From an uncultured Aquimarina sp. (GTDB lineage: Bacteria; Bacteroidota; Bacteroidia; Flavobacteriales; Flavobacteriaceae), in contig CANLCT010000003.1 in assembly GCA_947489195.1 (NCBI GenBank), forward strand, positions 62,001 through 126,000: 64,000 nucleotides of DNA. Reading direction: 5' to 3'. This document shows, piece after piece, positions 53,051-61,978 of this stretch. Position numbers and translations under genes: made by a program. Numbering within the stretch: position 1 is the stretch's first letter; each line of letters begins with the position of its first letter. The notes under the pieces are model-generated. The model did not search any database and had not been told where the DNA came from. It worked only from the letters and a program-made list of their open reading frames with translations.

Positions 53051-55426
53051 TTAAAATTTAAATTGGTAGCTTAATGTGGGTACAATTCCAAAAAAGGAAA
53101 GCTTAGTTGCCTGCGTTCTGCCCGTAGCGACCTGCTTATCATTTACCTCACTCACCTCGCTAAAATATATCGAAGCTGCATTTTGCCTATTATAAACATT
53201 AGCAACACTAAAAATCCATTTCCCTCTTTTACCTACTTTTGGGTTTAAGGTCGCTGAAATATCCAACCGGTGATAAGCTGGTAATCGATCTCCATTTCTG
53301 TTTTGGTAATCCGTTACCACTAAACCTGTTTGATTGTATTTCCCAGTAGGGTATGTTACTGGGCGTCCAGACCCAAAGACAAAATTAGCCCCAAAATCCC
53401 AACGTTCATTAAGCTTATACAACCCCACAATATTGAATTCATGTAATTGATCATTATTAGTAGGGTAATAATCATTATTATTAATACCCATTATTTTTCG
53501 TTCACTACGGGCAAGGGTATAATTTGCCCAACCTGTTAATTTTCCACTATTTTTATTTAACTGAAATTCTAAACCATAAGCCCTTCCTTTTCCTTGGGCT
53601 ATTTGTGTTTCAATGTTTTCAGTAAACAACAAATCTGCACCATCAATAAAATCGGTAACATCATTAAAATTTTTATGATACGCCTCAACACTAAAATTAT
53701 ATTTATTATCATTAAAGTTTTTAAAATACCCAATAGCAAACTGATCGACAGATTGCGGCTTTAAAAATGGCCCACTAGGTGCCCAAATATCTAGTGGTGT
53801 TGCCGAAGTGGTATTGGAAATTAAATGCAAATATTGATACATTCTGTTGTAACTAAACTTTACAGAATTCATATCATTAATTAAATACCTCGAACTAAAT
53901 CGAGGCTCGACTCCCCAATACTCTTTGATTTTAGCACCACTACCATATGAAACAACATCAATTATTTCATTTTCTACATAAATATCCTGAAGTGTATTAT
54001 AGGTTAACGGGCTCACTGTATTATAAGTAGGTATCATATCTTTTCCCCTACGGGAGAAGTTAGAAAGTCTTACTCCATACTGTAAACTAAGCTTTTCAGA
54101 TAACTCTTGCTTTATATCAACATAAACGGCTCCTTCAGTTCCAAACTTTTCTTCAAATTTTTCAGGATTTATCCCAGAACCATTTAGCTCTTCAATTTCA
54201 CCTGGTTTAAAATTATAATAGGTGTAATCTACTCCGGTTCTTATCGTATTTTTCGAATTCAAATACCATATTAATCTAGGTTTAAAATTGTAATTGGTAA
54301 TATTTGATTTCCATCTAAAGCTAGAACCACTTCTTAAATTATCAAGCGTATAATCATAATTACTAAATATGGCTGATGTTTGTAAAAACAATTTATCATT
54401 TAAAATACTTGTCCATCGAATTGTACCAGAAGCATTTCCCCAAATAGCACCAACTAAATTATCCAATTCAAAATGATCTCTGCCAAAATAACTAGAAAGA
54501 AAAATATTGTTTTTTGCATTTAACTTATAATTCGCTTTTAAATTAAGATCATAAAAAAAGAGGGTACTATTTTTAAAATCCTCTGAAAGCGAAGAAAAAA
54601 CATCAATATATGACCGCCTTCCTGCTAACATAAAACTCCCCTTCCCTTCCTCATTATCTCCTTTAAAAATAGGCCCTTCGATTAAAGCTTTACTTGAAAT
54701 TAACCCCAGACCTAATGTGCCTCCAAATTTTTTCTTGTTCCCTTCTTTTTGCTTAATATCTAACACCGATGAAAGTCGCCCCCCATAAACCGAAGGAATC
54801 CCACCTTTATACAATTTCATATCCTTTACAGCACTGGTATTAAAAACGGAAAAGAAACCAAATAAGTGGGAAGCATTATAAATGGTAGCTTCATCTAATA
54901 AAATTAAATTTTGATCAGAAGACCCTCCCCGAACATTAAATCCAGAGGAGGCTTCATTAACACTAGAAACACCTGGTAAAAGTTGAATAGATTTTAACAA
55001 ATCTGGCTCCCCTAAAACCATAGGTAATTTTTTAATCGTTTTTGCAGATAATACAGATACGCTCATTTCGGTAGAAGTGACCGCTTTATTTGTGCTATTA
55101 CTTGAAATAACCACCTCTTTCAATTGATCTAAACTTTCTTCAAGCTCAAAATCAAGATTGATATTCCTATCAAGATTAATCTCCCTTTCGATATCCGTAA
55201 AACCTAAATAATTTATTGTAATCTTATACAATCCCGCAGGTAATGTAATCGAATAAAAACCATAGTCATTTGTAATGGTTCCTAATGTGGCACTTGCTAA
55301 AACGTTTACTCCAAATAATTTTTCTCCGGTTTCTTTTTCCGAAATATAACCACTAAGTGTAAACCTTTTTTGTGCATTAGTAATTGTTGCCCCGAGTAGT
55401 AAAAAAAATAAAAGATATTGCCTCAT
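53051..55426 (-). CDS. TonB-dependent receptor paired with DUF4249
   Basis: 791 aa: signal peptide (1-18), carboxypeptidase-regulatory-like domain (about 22-105, GYISEKETGEKLFGVNVL), plug domain (about 115-230, SSGFNVRGGSSDQNLILLDE and GGRLSSVLDIK), and a barrel ending in LSFFGIVPTLSYQFKF. First gene of the receptor-DUF4249-kinase-regulator run. The substrate is unknown; nearby genes suggest polysaccharide, peptide or metal uptake equally. Confidence 0.9.
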   Translation of the reverse strand: MRQYLLFFLLLGATITNAQKRFTLSGYISEKETGEKLFGVNVLASATLGTITNDYGFYSITLPAGLYKITINYLGFTDIEREINLDRNINLDFELEESLDQLKEVVISSNSTNKAVTSTEMSVSVLSAKTIKKLPMVLGEPDLLKSIQLLPGVSSVNEASSGFNVRGGSSDQNLILLDEATIYNASHLFGFFSVFNTSAVKDMKLYKGGIPSVYGGRLSSVLDIKQKEGNKKKFGGTLGLGLISSKALIEGPIFKGDNEEGKGSFMLAGRRSYIDVFSSLSEDFKNSTLFFYDLNLKANYKLNAKNNIFLSSYFGRDHFELDNLVGAIWGNASGTIRWTSILNDKLFLQTSAIFSNYDYTLDNLRSGSSFRWKSNITNYNFKPRLIWYLNSKNTIRTGVDYTYYNFKPGEIEELNGSGINPEKFEEKFGTEGAVYVDIKQELSEKLSLQYGVRLSNFSRRGKDMIPTYNTVSPLTYNTLQDIYVENEIIDVVSYGSGAKIKEYWGVEPRFSSRYLINDMNSVKFSYNRMYQYLHLISNTTSATPLDIWAPSGPFLKPQSVDQFAIGYFKNFNDNKYNFSVEAYHKNFNDVTDFIDGADLLFTENIETQIAQGKGRAYGLEFQLNKNSGKLTGWANYTLARSERKIMGINNNDYYPTNNDQLHEFNIVGLYKLNERWDFGANFVFGSGRPVTYPTGKYNQTGLVVTDYQNRNGDRLPAYHRLDISATLNPKVGKRGKWIFSVANVYNRQNAASIYFSEVSEVNDKQVATGRTQATKLSFFGIVPTLSYQFKF

Positions 55427-55450
55427 TTTGTTTTAAGTTGTGATTTAAAT

Positions 55451-55458
55451 CAAAACTA
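55451..55458 (-). promoter_or_regulatory. Probable -7 promoter element of the receptor-DUF4249 unit
   Basis: Minus strand reads TAGTTTTG, fitting TAnnTTTG, 25 bases before the ATG at 55426. No standard-spaced -33 element was seen. Confidence 0.4.
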
Positions 55459-55728
55459 TCCTTAACAAAAGGGCTATTTATAAAAAAAAAGAAGAAGCTT
55501 GAAATTTCTTGATAAACCCGTATAATATACTTTATAAATTAAAAAATCACTTTATCATTAAACTAAAGCAAGATCTTAGCTTTTTAAGCTAACCTTAACT
55601 AAAATTAAATTTCTTCTTATCAACATATTTAATAACAGAAGCGCTTTTACTTCTAAACAACATTATTTATTACTTTTTTAAGAAGCGCAAAAAAATTAAT
55701 ACTGTAAGTTTATAACTAAAAAATTGAG

Positions 55729-55825
55729 TTCGAGTAATTTTCGACAGAAAATGGTATCGAGAAGGGCAATTTTGATACTAAAAAGATGATTCTCGATATA
55801 AAATTCTTACAGAATTTCACTCGAA
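55729..55825. repeat. Palindromic three-hairpin intergenic element
   Basis: An outer stem TTCGAGT / ACTCGAA (55729-55735 and 55819-55825) encloses three hairpins: ATTTTC-GACA-GAAAAT (55737-55752), TATCGAGAA / TTCTCGATA (55755-55763 and 55790-55798), and AAATTCT-TAC-AGAATTT (55801-55817). The arrangement is a symmetrical cruciform. I recall similar TTCTCGATA-containing elements as common in flavobacterial intergenic DNA, but only one copy is in this window, so the dispersed nature is not shown here. Confidence 0.7.
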
Positions 55826-55887
55826 TTGATACCTTTTTCTTACATCGAACTTACGTTAAAAGTATACAATAAATTAATTTTTATACC

Positions 55888-56430
55888 ATGGGAAAACAAT
55901 TAGATCAAATTACTCCAGAATTAAAAAGTTTTATTGAAAAGCAACCCATCTTTTTTGTGGGTACAGCAGCAAGTGATGGTCGTGTAAATGTATCTCCAAA
56001 AGGTACCGATTCTTTTAGAGTGATTGATCAAAATAAAATTGTGTGGTTAAATTTGACAGGCAGTGGAAATGAAACTGCCGCACACCTTATCAAAAATAAT
56101 CGCATGACCATTATGTTTTGTGCCTTTGAAGGGAAACCTATAATTTTAAGACTTTATGGAAAAGCTGAAATTTACCATAAAAGAGATACTGAATTTGCTA
56201 ACTACTCTCATTTATTTCCCGAAAATGCAGGTACCAGACAAATTATTGAAATGGATGTTGATTTAGTTCAAACATCATGTGGTTTTGCCGTCCCTTTTAT
56301 GGATTACAAAGAAGAACGCACTACCTTAAATGACTGGTCAACCAAACAAGGCACAGATAAAATTGAGGAATATTGGAAAAACCGAAACACCCTTAGTATT
56401 GATGGTTTTGACACAAAAATATTGGGCTAG
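55888..56430 (+). CDS. Pyridoxamine 5'-phosphate oxidase-family protein
   Basis: A 180-aa split-barrel protein: FFVGTAASDGRVNVSPKG near residue 24 and MTIMFCAFEGKPIILRLYGKAEI near 74 mark the PNPOx-like flavin/haem-binding family. The substrate and cofactor cannot be read from the sequence. It stands alone, downstream of the hairpin element. Confidence 0.85.
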   Translation: MGKQLDQITPELKSFIEKQPIFFVGTAASDGRVNVSPKGTDSFRVIDQNKIVWLNLTGSGNETAAHLIKNNRMTIMFCAFEGKPIILRLYGKAEIYHKRDTEFANYSHLFPENAGTRQIIEMDVDLVQTSCGFAVPFMDYKEERTTLNDWSTKQGTDKIEEYWKNRNTLSIDGFDTKILG

Positions 56431-56505
56431 TAATATTTAAAACTCATAAAAAAAATCCTAAAGACCACAAAAAAATTGCGTAACCATACAATTACACTTA
56501 AATTA

Positions 56506-56521
56506 GTAACCAATTAGTTAC
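56506..56521 (+). promoter_or_regulatory. Probable operator dyad of the ArsR-SRPBCC operon
   Basis: GTAACCAATTAGTTAC is a 16-bp palindrome with one mismatch, 7 bases before the ArsR ATG. Another GTAAC half-site occurs at 56480-56484. This position fits autoregulation by the ArsR-type repressor that follows. Confidence 0.6.
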
Positions 56522-56528
56522 CTATTTT

Positions 56529-56852
56529 ATGCGCAGAGATGTTTTTCAAGCCATTGCAGATCCCGTTAGAAGGAAAATTATTGAGTTAATATCAAATGAT
56601 ACATTAACGGTGAATGAAGTAGCAGATAAGTTTGAAATCAGCAGACCTGCAATTTCAAAACATATCAAAATTTTAAATGAATGCGGAATCATCCAAATTA
56701 ATAAAAAAGGAAGAGAACGATATTGCCAAATTGATCCAAAAAATCTCCTTCCTGCCTTTTTATGGTTAGAGCAATATCAAAAGCTATGGGAAGAAAAGAT
56801 TGGCTCTTTTGAACATTATTTAATGAAATTAAAAAACTCTGAAAATGGATAA
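56529..56852 (+). CDS. ArsR-family winged-helix repressor
   Basis: A 107-aa ArsR/SmtB-type repressor (MRRDVFQAIADPVRRKIIELI at the start; recognition helix ISRPAISKHIKIL near residue 45). There is no obvious metal-binding cysteine pair, so it may be of the subgroup that senses something other than metal. It overlaps the SRPBCC gene by 8 bases, a common pairing. A palindrome lies just before its start. Confidence 0.9.
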   Translation: MRRDVFQAIADPVRRKIIELISNDTLTVNEVADKFEISRPAISKHIKILNECGIIQINKKGRERYCQIDPKNLLPAFLWLEQYQKLWEEKIGSFEHYLMKLKNSENG

Positions 56853-57300
56853 ATCAAATCGAACAGTCACCATTAAACGCACTTTTGACGCCCCAATTAA
56901 TTTAGTTTGGGAAGCCTGGACACAGCCCGAACACATAGCCCAATGGTGGAGCCCAAAAGGCATGGAAACAAAAGTAATTGAGCATAATTTTGAAATTGGC
57001 GGAAAATGGAAATACGTTATGTCAATGCCCGATGGAAATGACTTTATTGCTGAAGGAACTTACACTAACATTGTAAAACTTGAAAAAATTAGTTCTTTAG
57101 CAAATTTTAAACCCATGACCGAAGGAGTTGAAATCGAAGCTATATTCAAAAAAAATGGTTCACAAACTAATTTTACTTTTAATGTCATTCACCCTACAGA
57201 AGCTTATTGCATAGCTCAAGAAAAAATGGGAATCCTCAATGGATGGGGGTCTGTTTTCACAAGACTTGATGAATATTTAAATACAACTTTAACTCCATAA
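56845..57300 (+). CDS. SRPBCC/AHSA1-family protein
   Basis: A 151-aa START-like ligand-binding protein (RTVTIKRTFDAPINLVWEAW, QWWSPKGME, and a closing GWGSVFTRLDEYL helix). The family binds hydrophobic ligands or acts as a co-chaperone. The start overlaps the ArsR gene by 8 bases, so the two are translationally coupled and probably respond to the same signal. Confidence 0.9.
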   Translation: MDKSNRTVTIKRTFDAPINLVWEAWTQPEHIAQWWSPKGMETKVIEHNFEIGGKWKYVMSMPDGNDFIAEGTYTNIVKLEKISSLANFKPMTEGVEIEAIFKKNGSQTNFTFNVIHPTEAYCIAQEKMGILNGWGSVFTRLDEYLNTTLTP

Positions 57301-57515
57301 AAAAAACAATCGTAAAAACGATAATATGCTAGCAATTTGAATCATTTAATTGACTTAGCATATACTTTAAAGAATATTCGAATTTATTTCTATAAAGAAT
57401 AAACAAACACTAGAATCGTTCTGTATATAACATAAAGTGACTAAAAAATAGACACACTTAACTTTTCAAGTTACGGCTAAAACCTAAAAATTAATAGAAT
57501 TCATATACTAAATTT

Positions 57516-58040
57516 ATGAAAAAAATCACCTCATTATTTTTTATCTTAATACTAATTACTTCATGTAAAAAAACAGATAAAAAAGTTACTGAAACTTCAG
57601 ACAAAACAGAACAAATAAATTACAAAAACCAACCCCCTCAATTAGAGTCAATGCCAAAAGAAAACAATGACGCAACTGAGGATATTGGTGCTCCTCCTAT
57701 TGTAGATTATTTTATTTGCTACAAAAACAATAAAAACCCAAAAATGTTAATTTGGATTAGCTTCACAAACAAAGGAAAGGCTATTGAACTAAAATATAAA
57801 GGGCAAAAAGACACTATCCCCTTAGAATTTGAAAAGAAAGAATCTACCAAAGGCGGAGCCTACCCTATAGTTTATGAATATTACAATGAAATACTTAATA
57901 ATAAGATTAACGGTAAATACCTACTAACTCATTCTGGAAATTGGGATTATGTAGAATATACTCGTGGTAAAGATGGTAAAATATTCAAATTCACTATTGT
58001 TCACGATGCTAACCCTTATGGGAAAGAACCTTGTTTTTAA
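57516..58040 (+). CDS. Hypothetical lipoprotein
   Basis: 174 aa with a clear lipoprotein signal (SLFFILILITSC, Cys17) followed by a lysine/threonine-rich linker (residues 18-45). The body is a small beta-rich domain (VDYFICYKNNKNPKMLIWIS, then GKYLLTHSGNWDYVEYTRG) with two further cysteines, one at the last-but-one residue. No family recognised. It lies alone between the SRPBCC and ferrochelatase genes. Confidence 0.75.
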   Translation: MKKITSLFFILILITSCKKTDKKVTETSDKTEQINYKNQPPQLESMPKENNDATEDIGAPPIVDYFICYKNNKNPKMLIWISFTNKGKAIELKYKGQKDTIPLEFEKKESTKGGAYPIVYEYYNEILNNKINGKYLLTHSGNWDYVEYTRGKDGKIFKFTIVHDANPYGKEPCF

Positions 58041-58167
58041 AAAACAACCATTTAAACAAATTCATTTAAACCTATTTACTTTTTTTTACACAATACTCCT
58101 TTTCCTTTATATGATTTTCTTAATAAATGTTTGTTTGTAAAAGCCTATTTTTACAAAAAAATATTAC

Positions 58168-59187
58168 ATGGCAAAAGGAGTATTACTAGTAAATTTAGGA
58201 TCCCCAGATAGTACTGATCCAAAAGATGTTAAAAAATACTTAGGCGAATTTTTAATGGACGAGCGTGTTATTGATCTTCCAAAACTAGCACGAACATTGC
58301 TGGTTAAGGGTATCATTTTAAACACCCGACCTAAAAAATCTGCCGCAGCTTACCAAAAAATTTGGTGGGATGAAGGCTCTCCACTTATAGTAATTTCCGA
58401 ACGCTTAACAGCCAAAATTGATGACATGACAAGTGTCCCCGTGTCTCTTGCCATGCGCTACGGATCAATGAATATAAAAAAAGGCTTACAAGAGTTACAT
58501 GATCAAGGTGTAGATGATGTATTTATTATTCCTTTATATCCTCAATTTGCAATGGCCACTACCGAGACTATTTTGGTATTAGCTAATGAACTTGTACAAA
58601 AACATTTTCCTAAAATGCAATTAACATCGTTACCTGCATTTTATAAACATCCCGATTATGTAAATGTACTTTCAAAAAGTATTGACGAAAAACTAGATGG
58701 ATTGGATTACGAACACCTATTATTTAGTTACCATGGAGTACCCGAAAGACATATTCGTAAAAGCGATATTACCAAATCACATTGTAAAATAGATGGCAGC
58801 TGTTGTAAAACTGCCTCCGAAGCACATACTTATTGTTACCGTCATCAATGCTATGAAACCACACGATTAGTTGCCGAAACGTTACAATTAAAAGAAGGTA
58901 CCTATAGCACAAGCTTTCAATCGCGATTAGGTTTTGATCCTTGGTTACAGCCATATACCGATCGCACTATAGAGCGTATGGGTAAGGAAGGGACTAAAAA
59001 AATGGCTATAGTGACTCCAGCATTCGTTTCCGATTGCTTAGAAACTTTAGAAGAAATTGCCATGGAAGGTGAAGAAATTTTCCATGAAGTTGGCGGTAAA
59101 GAATTTACCACCATACCTTGCTTAAATGATCGTGACGACTGGGCTAAAGTAATGTCTCGTTGGATTGACGAATGGGCTCTATCCTAA
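58168..59187 (+). CDS. hemH: Ferrochelatase
   Basis: 339 aa; inserts Fe2+ into protoporphyrin (or coproporphyrin) to make haem. The N-terminus LLVNLGSPDSTDPKDVKKYL is typical, and the metal/proton-handling His lies in LLFSYHGVPERHIRK near residue 190. A SCC...CYRHQCYET cysteine cluster near 210-230 is of the kind that binds an iron-sulfur cluster in some ferrochelatases. The C-terminal SRLGFDPWLQPYT and PAFVSDCLETLEEI are conserved. First gene of a haem-related run. Confidence 0.96.
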   Translation: MAKGVLLVNLGSPDSTDPKDVKKYLGEFLMDERVIDLPKLARTLLVKGIILNTRPKKSAAAYQKIWWDEGSPLIVISERLTAKIDDMTSVPVSLAMRYGSMNIKKGLQELHDQGVDDVFIIPLYPQFAMATTETILVLANELVQKHFPKMQLTSLPAFYKHPDYVNVLSKSIDEKLDGLDYEHLLFSYHGVPERHIRKSDITKSHCKIDGSCCKTASEAHTYCYRHQCYETTRLVAETLQLKEGTYSTSFQSRLGFDPWLQPYTDRTIERMGKEGTKKMAIVTPAFVSDCLETLEEIAMEGEEIFHEVGGKEFTTIPCLNDRDDWAKVMSRWIDEWALS

Positions 59188-59205
59188 ATTCATGACAAAA
59201 AACAT

Positions 59206-60603
59206 ATGGCAAAACCCACCTCAACAGCCCTAGGCAAGGAGCCTATTGGAAGCTTACTATTAAAGCAAGCCATACCTGCTGCCATAGGAATACTTGTAAT
59301 GTCACTAAACATTTTAGTAGATTCTATTTTTGTAGGCAAGTGGGTAGGGCCAATAGCTATTGCTGCCATAAATGTTGTATTACCAGTGTCTTTTTTTATT
59401 GCCGCTATTGGAATGGCCATAGGTATTGGAGGGTCTTCGGTATTATCTCGGGCTTTAGGAGCCAAAAATTACGAAAAAGCCATTCGTGTTTTTGGAAATC
59501 AAACCGCTTTAACCTTAGTGATTACCTTAACTTTAATTAGTCTAGGACTTATTTTTACAGACTCATTAGTACATACTTTTGGAGGAAAAGGTGCCATTTT
59601 CGCTCTTGCTAAAGACTATTATCAAATTGTATTGTATGGTGTTCCTATTTTAGCTTTAGCAATGATGGGAAACACGGTAATTAGAGCCGAAGGAAAACCA
59701 AAACATGCCATGATTGCCATGATCATTCCATCGGTTGCTAACCTATTTTTAGATTATTTATTTATAAATGTATTTGACTGGGGAATGATTGGTGCTGGGT
59801 GGGCCACCACTGCATCATACATTTGTTGTTTTGCTTATATTTTTTATTTTTTCTTCGCGATAAGCGAACTACGATTACAAGCCAAACATTTAAAATTTAA
59901 TTTACCCATACTTAAAGAAATCGCCGCTCTAGGGTCAACCACACTGGCTCGACAAGGCGTTATTAGTATCGTGTACTTAATTTTAAACAATATTATGGTA
60001 GATATTGAAGGCGAATGGGCCGTGGCATGCTACGCTATTGTTAGTCGCCTACTCATGTTTGCTCTTTTTCCTATTATTGGTATCACTCAAGGTTTTTTAC
60101 CCATTGCAAGTTACAATTACGGAGCCCAAGAATTTGGGCGTGTTAAACAAGTCATTTACACCGCAATTACCTATGCTACTGGCCTAGGAGTTTTTATTTT
60201 AGGTTTACTGTTTTTATTTCCCGAACCTATTGCCCAACTTTTTTTGAGCAATGGCGATCACATTTCGGCTTCTCAAAAAACAATAAACAATCTCGTACTT
60301 AACGAAGCTCCTCGAGCTATTCGTTTTGTTTTTGCTGCCTCACCAATTATTGCCATACAACTCATTGGATCTGCTTATTTTCAAGCAGTAGGCAAGGCTG
60401 TTCCAGCATTATTATTATCGTTATCAAAACAAGGTTTTTTCTTAATTCCATTATTATTAATTTTACCTAAACATTATGGCATTTTAGGCGTTTGGATTTC
60501 TTTTCCAATTTCCGACACCTTATCAACCATAGTTACTGGATTCTTTTTAAATAAAGAAATCAAAACAAAATTAAACACCCAACCCTCAATAATTAGTTCC
60601 TAA
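59206..60603 (+). CDS. MATE-family multidrug/metabolite exporter
   Basis: A 465-aa NorM-type transporter with 12 helices in two halves (LLLKQAIPAAIGILVMSLNILVDSIFVGKWVG; the second half begins near LGSTTLARQGVISIVYLIL). It uses a cation gradient to export drugs or metabolites. It sits between hemH and hemJ (18 and 3 bases apart), so porphyrin or haem-precursor export is worth considering but is inference. Confidence 0.92.
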   Translation: MAKPTSTALGKEPIGSLLLKQAIPAAIGILVMSLNILVDSIFVGKWVGPIAIAAINVVLPVSFFIAAIGMAIGIGGSSVLSRALGAKNYEKAIRVFGNQTALTLVITLTLISLGLIFTDSLVHTFGGKGAIFALAKDYYQIVLYGVPILALAMMGNTVIRAEGKPKHAMIAMIIPSVANLFLDYLFINVFDWGMIGAGWATTASYICCFAYIFYFFFAISELRLQAKHLKFNLPILKEIAALGSTTLARQGVISIVYLILNNIMVDIEGEWAVACYAIVSRLLMFALFPIIGITQGFLPIASYNYGAQEFGRVKQVIYTAITYATGLGVFILGLLFLFPEPIAQLFLSNGDHISASQKTINNLVLNEAPRAIRFVFAASPIIAIQLIGSAYFQAVGKAVPALLLSLSKQGFFLIPLLLILPKHYGILGVWISFPISDTLSTIVTGFFLNKEIKTKLNTQPSIISS

Positions 60604-60606
60604 TTT

Positions 60607-61152
60607 ATGGAAGCTTACCAATTATATCCGTACATAAAATCGTTACACCTCATTTTTGTTATTACATGGTTTGCTGGGTTATTTTATATACCTCGACTAT
60701 TTATTTACCAAATTGAAGCCGCTCAAAAAACGGAAAATGAAAAAAAAATTTTATTACCCCAGCTACAACTAATGACCAAGCGCTTGTGGTTTATTATCAC
60801 CTGGCCTTCAGCAATTTTAGCTACCTTATTTGCCTTATGGTTATTATATTTAGCTCCCGATTGGCTACAAGAAAGCTGGATGCATGTAAAACTTGGTTTT
60901 GTAGTCTTACTGTTTGCCTACCATTTCAAATGTCATCATATTTACAAACAATTACTAAAAGGCACCTGCAAATGGACCTCTGGTCAAATGCGTTTATGGA
61001 ATGAAGGCTCTACAATCATCTTGTTTTCGGTAGTATTTTTAGTCATTCTAAAAAATGCCTTTAACTGGATTTATGGAGTAATAGGCATTATTTCATTAGC
61101 CATATTGCTCATGCTAGGGATTCGTTTATACAAACGCTTACGAAAAAAATAA
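60607..61152 (+). CDS. hemJ: Protoporphyrinogen oxidase HemJ
   Basis: A 181-aa membrane protein with four helices and the conserved HemJ N-terminus SLHLIFVITWFAGLFYIPRL (His and the following tyrosine of the active region). It oxidises protoporphyrinogen IX to protoporphyrin IX before the HemH step. It belongs to a family earlier called UPF0093/CopD-like. It starts 3 bases after the MATE gene. Confidence 0.92.
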   Translation: MEAYQLYPYIKSLHLIFVITWFAGLFYIPRLFIYQIEAAQKTENEKKILLPQLQLMTKRLWFIITWPSAILATLFALWLLYLAPDWLQESWMHVKLGFVVLLFAYHFKCHHIYKQLLKGTCKWTSGQMRLWNEGSTIILFSVVFLVILKNAFNWIYGVIGIISLAILLMLGIRLYKRLRKK

Positions 61153-61225
61153 AGGTTCGTGATATATTTTTGCTACGCTACCACTTCGCAAAAACATTCG
61201 AACTAATAAATAAATTTAGCAAGTA

Positions 61226-61702
61226 CTAAAACAATTTCCCTTTTTTAGCAAATGAAAAACCAGTACGCTTGTACACTACTCGCTTTCCGTTTGCACAAAA
61301 AGTATAACTTCCTTGGTTTTTTTGTTCTCTAAGTTTTAACAACAACACATCGTCGATGTCACAATTATTATCTTTTGCTACTTTCTTTTTAATATGTTTT
61401 ATAGTAGCTCTTCCTTTTTTTAAATGTGCTTGCACTACACGATCACCTTTGGGCTCTTTAAAATCGGGCAACGTATTACATTTACTTGTGTTTACAGCTG
61501 TAGATCCCTGTGCTATTTGAGCAGCAATAGTTTCTTTATCATTCACGTCTACCTCAGCAGGAACCGCTAAATCAATATATTCCCATGTAAAGTCTGCTTT
61601 TAAAAGCACTCTTCTTCCATCTTCTGTTTTAACGATATAATTATTCTGGCTAAATCCAAAAGCAAACAGCATTAAAGCAATAACAAAAAGACATTTTCTC
61701 AT
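61226..61702 (-). CDS. Exported DUF3157-like protein
   Basis: 158 aa from the ATG at 61702; the longer frame begins at a TTG. Signal peptide MRKCLFVIALMLFAFGFSQ, then NNYIVKTEDGRRVLLKADFTWEYID, which resembles DUF3157, and a basic C-terminal domain with three spaced cysteines (SKCNTL, DNNCDID, YTFCANGKR) that may form disulfides in the periplasm. Function unknown. It converges on hemJ. Confidence 0.75.
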   Translation of the reverse strand: MRKCLFVIALMLFAFGFSQNNYIVKTEDGRRVLLKADFTWEYIDLAVPAEVDVNDKETIAAQIAQGSTAVNTSKCNTLPDFKEPKGDRVVQAHLKKGRATIKHIKKKVAKDNNCDIDDVLLLKLREQKNQGSYTFCANGKRVVYKRTGFSFAKKGKLF

Positions 61703-61952
61703 AACAATGTAGGTTTTAAGCTTCAAAAATAGTTATAAAAGTTCATTTACACAGGGTATTTCTAATTATCAATTTGATATAAAAAACCAAAAAATATACA
61801 GTTAACGGTTATACATTACTAATTTTAGCATGAACAGACATCATCAAGTAAACTACCTTAGAGCAAGCCCTAGAGTATTATACCCTTTGGCGGTGCTAAT
61901 AAAAAATTAAAATCAATAGAAATTACAGGGGATTTAAAATTCATGAAATTCC

Positions 61953-61960
61953 TACCTTTG
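61953..61960 (+). promoter_or_regulatory. Probable -7 promoter element of hemB
   Basis: TACCTTTG matches TAnnTTTG 18 bases before the ATG at 61979. Since it would lie within the coding region of the longer frame that starts at 61943, it supports the shorter start. Confidence 0.5.
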
Positions 61961-61978
61961 ATCTCAAAATTCACAAAC

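Larger units (their letters stand above)
55427..55887. other. 461-base intergenic region holding a structured repeat
   Basis: Apart from the receptor -7 box at its left end and the three-hairpin element at 55729-55825, the region is plain AT-rich sequence. No open frame and no second promoter are apparent. Confidence 0.5.

Noticed and set aside
61180..61210. TTTTTGC/GCAAAAA stem between hemJ and the DUF3157-like gene as a terminator
   Set aside because: The stem is only 7 bp with a 14-base loop and a broken lower stem, so it is too weak to call, though a bidirectional terminator is possible.
61943..61978. Upstream ATG for hemB
   Set aside because: It would enclose the -7 box and exceeds the usual N-terminus of the family by 12 residues.
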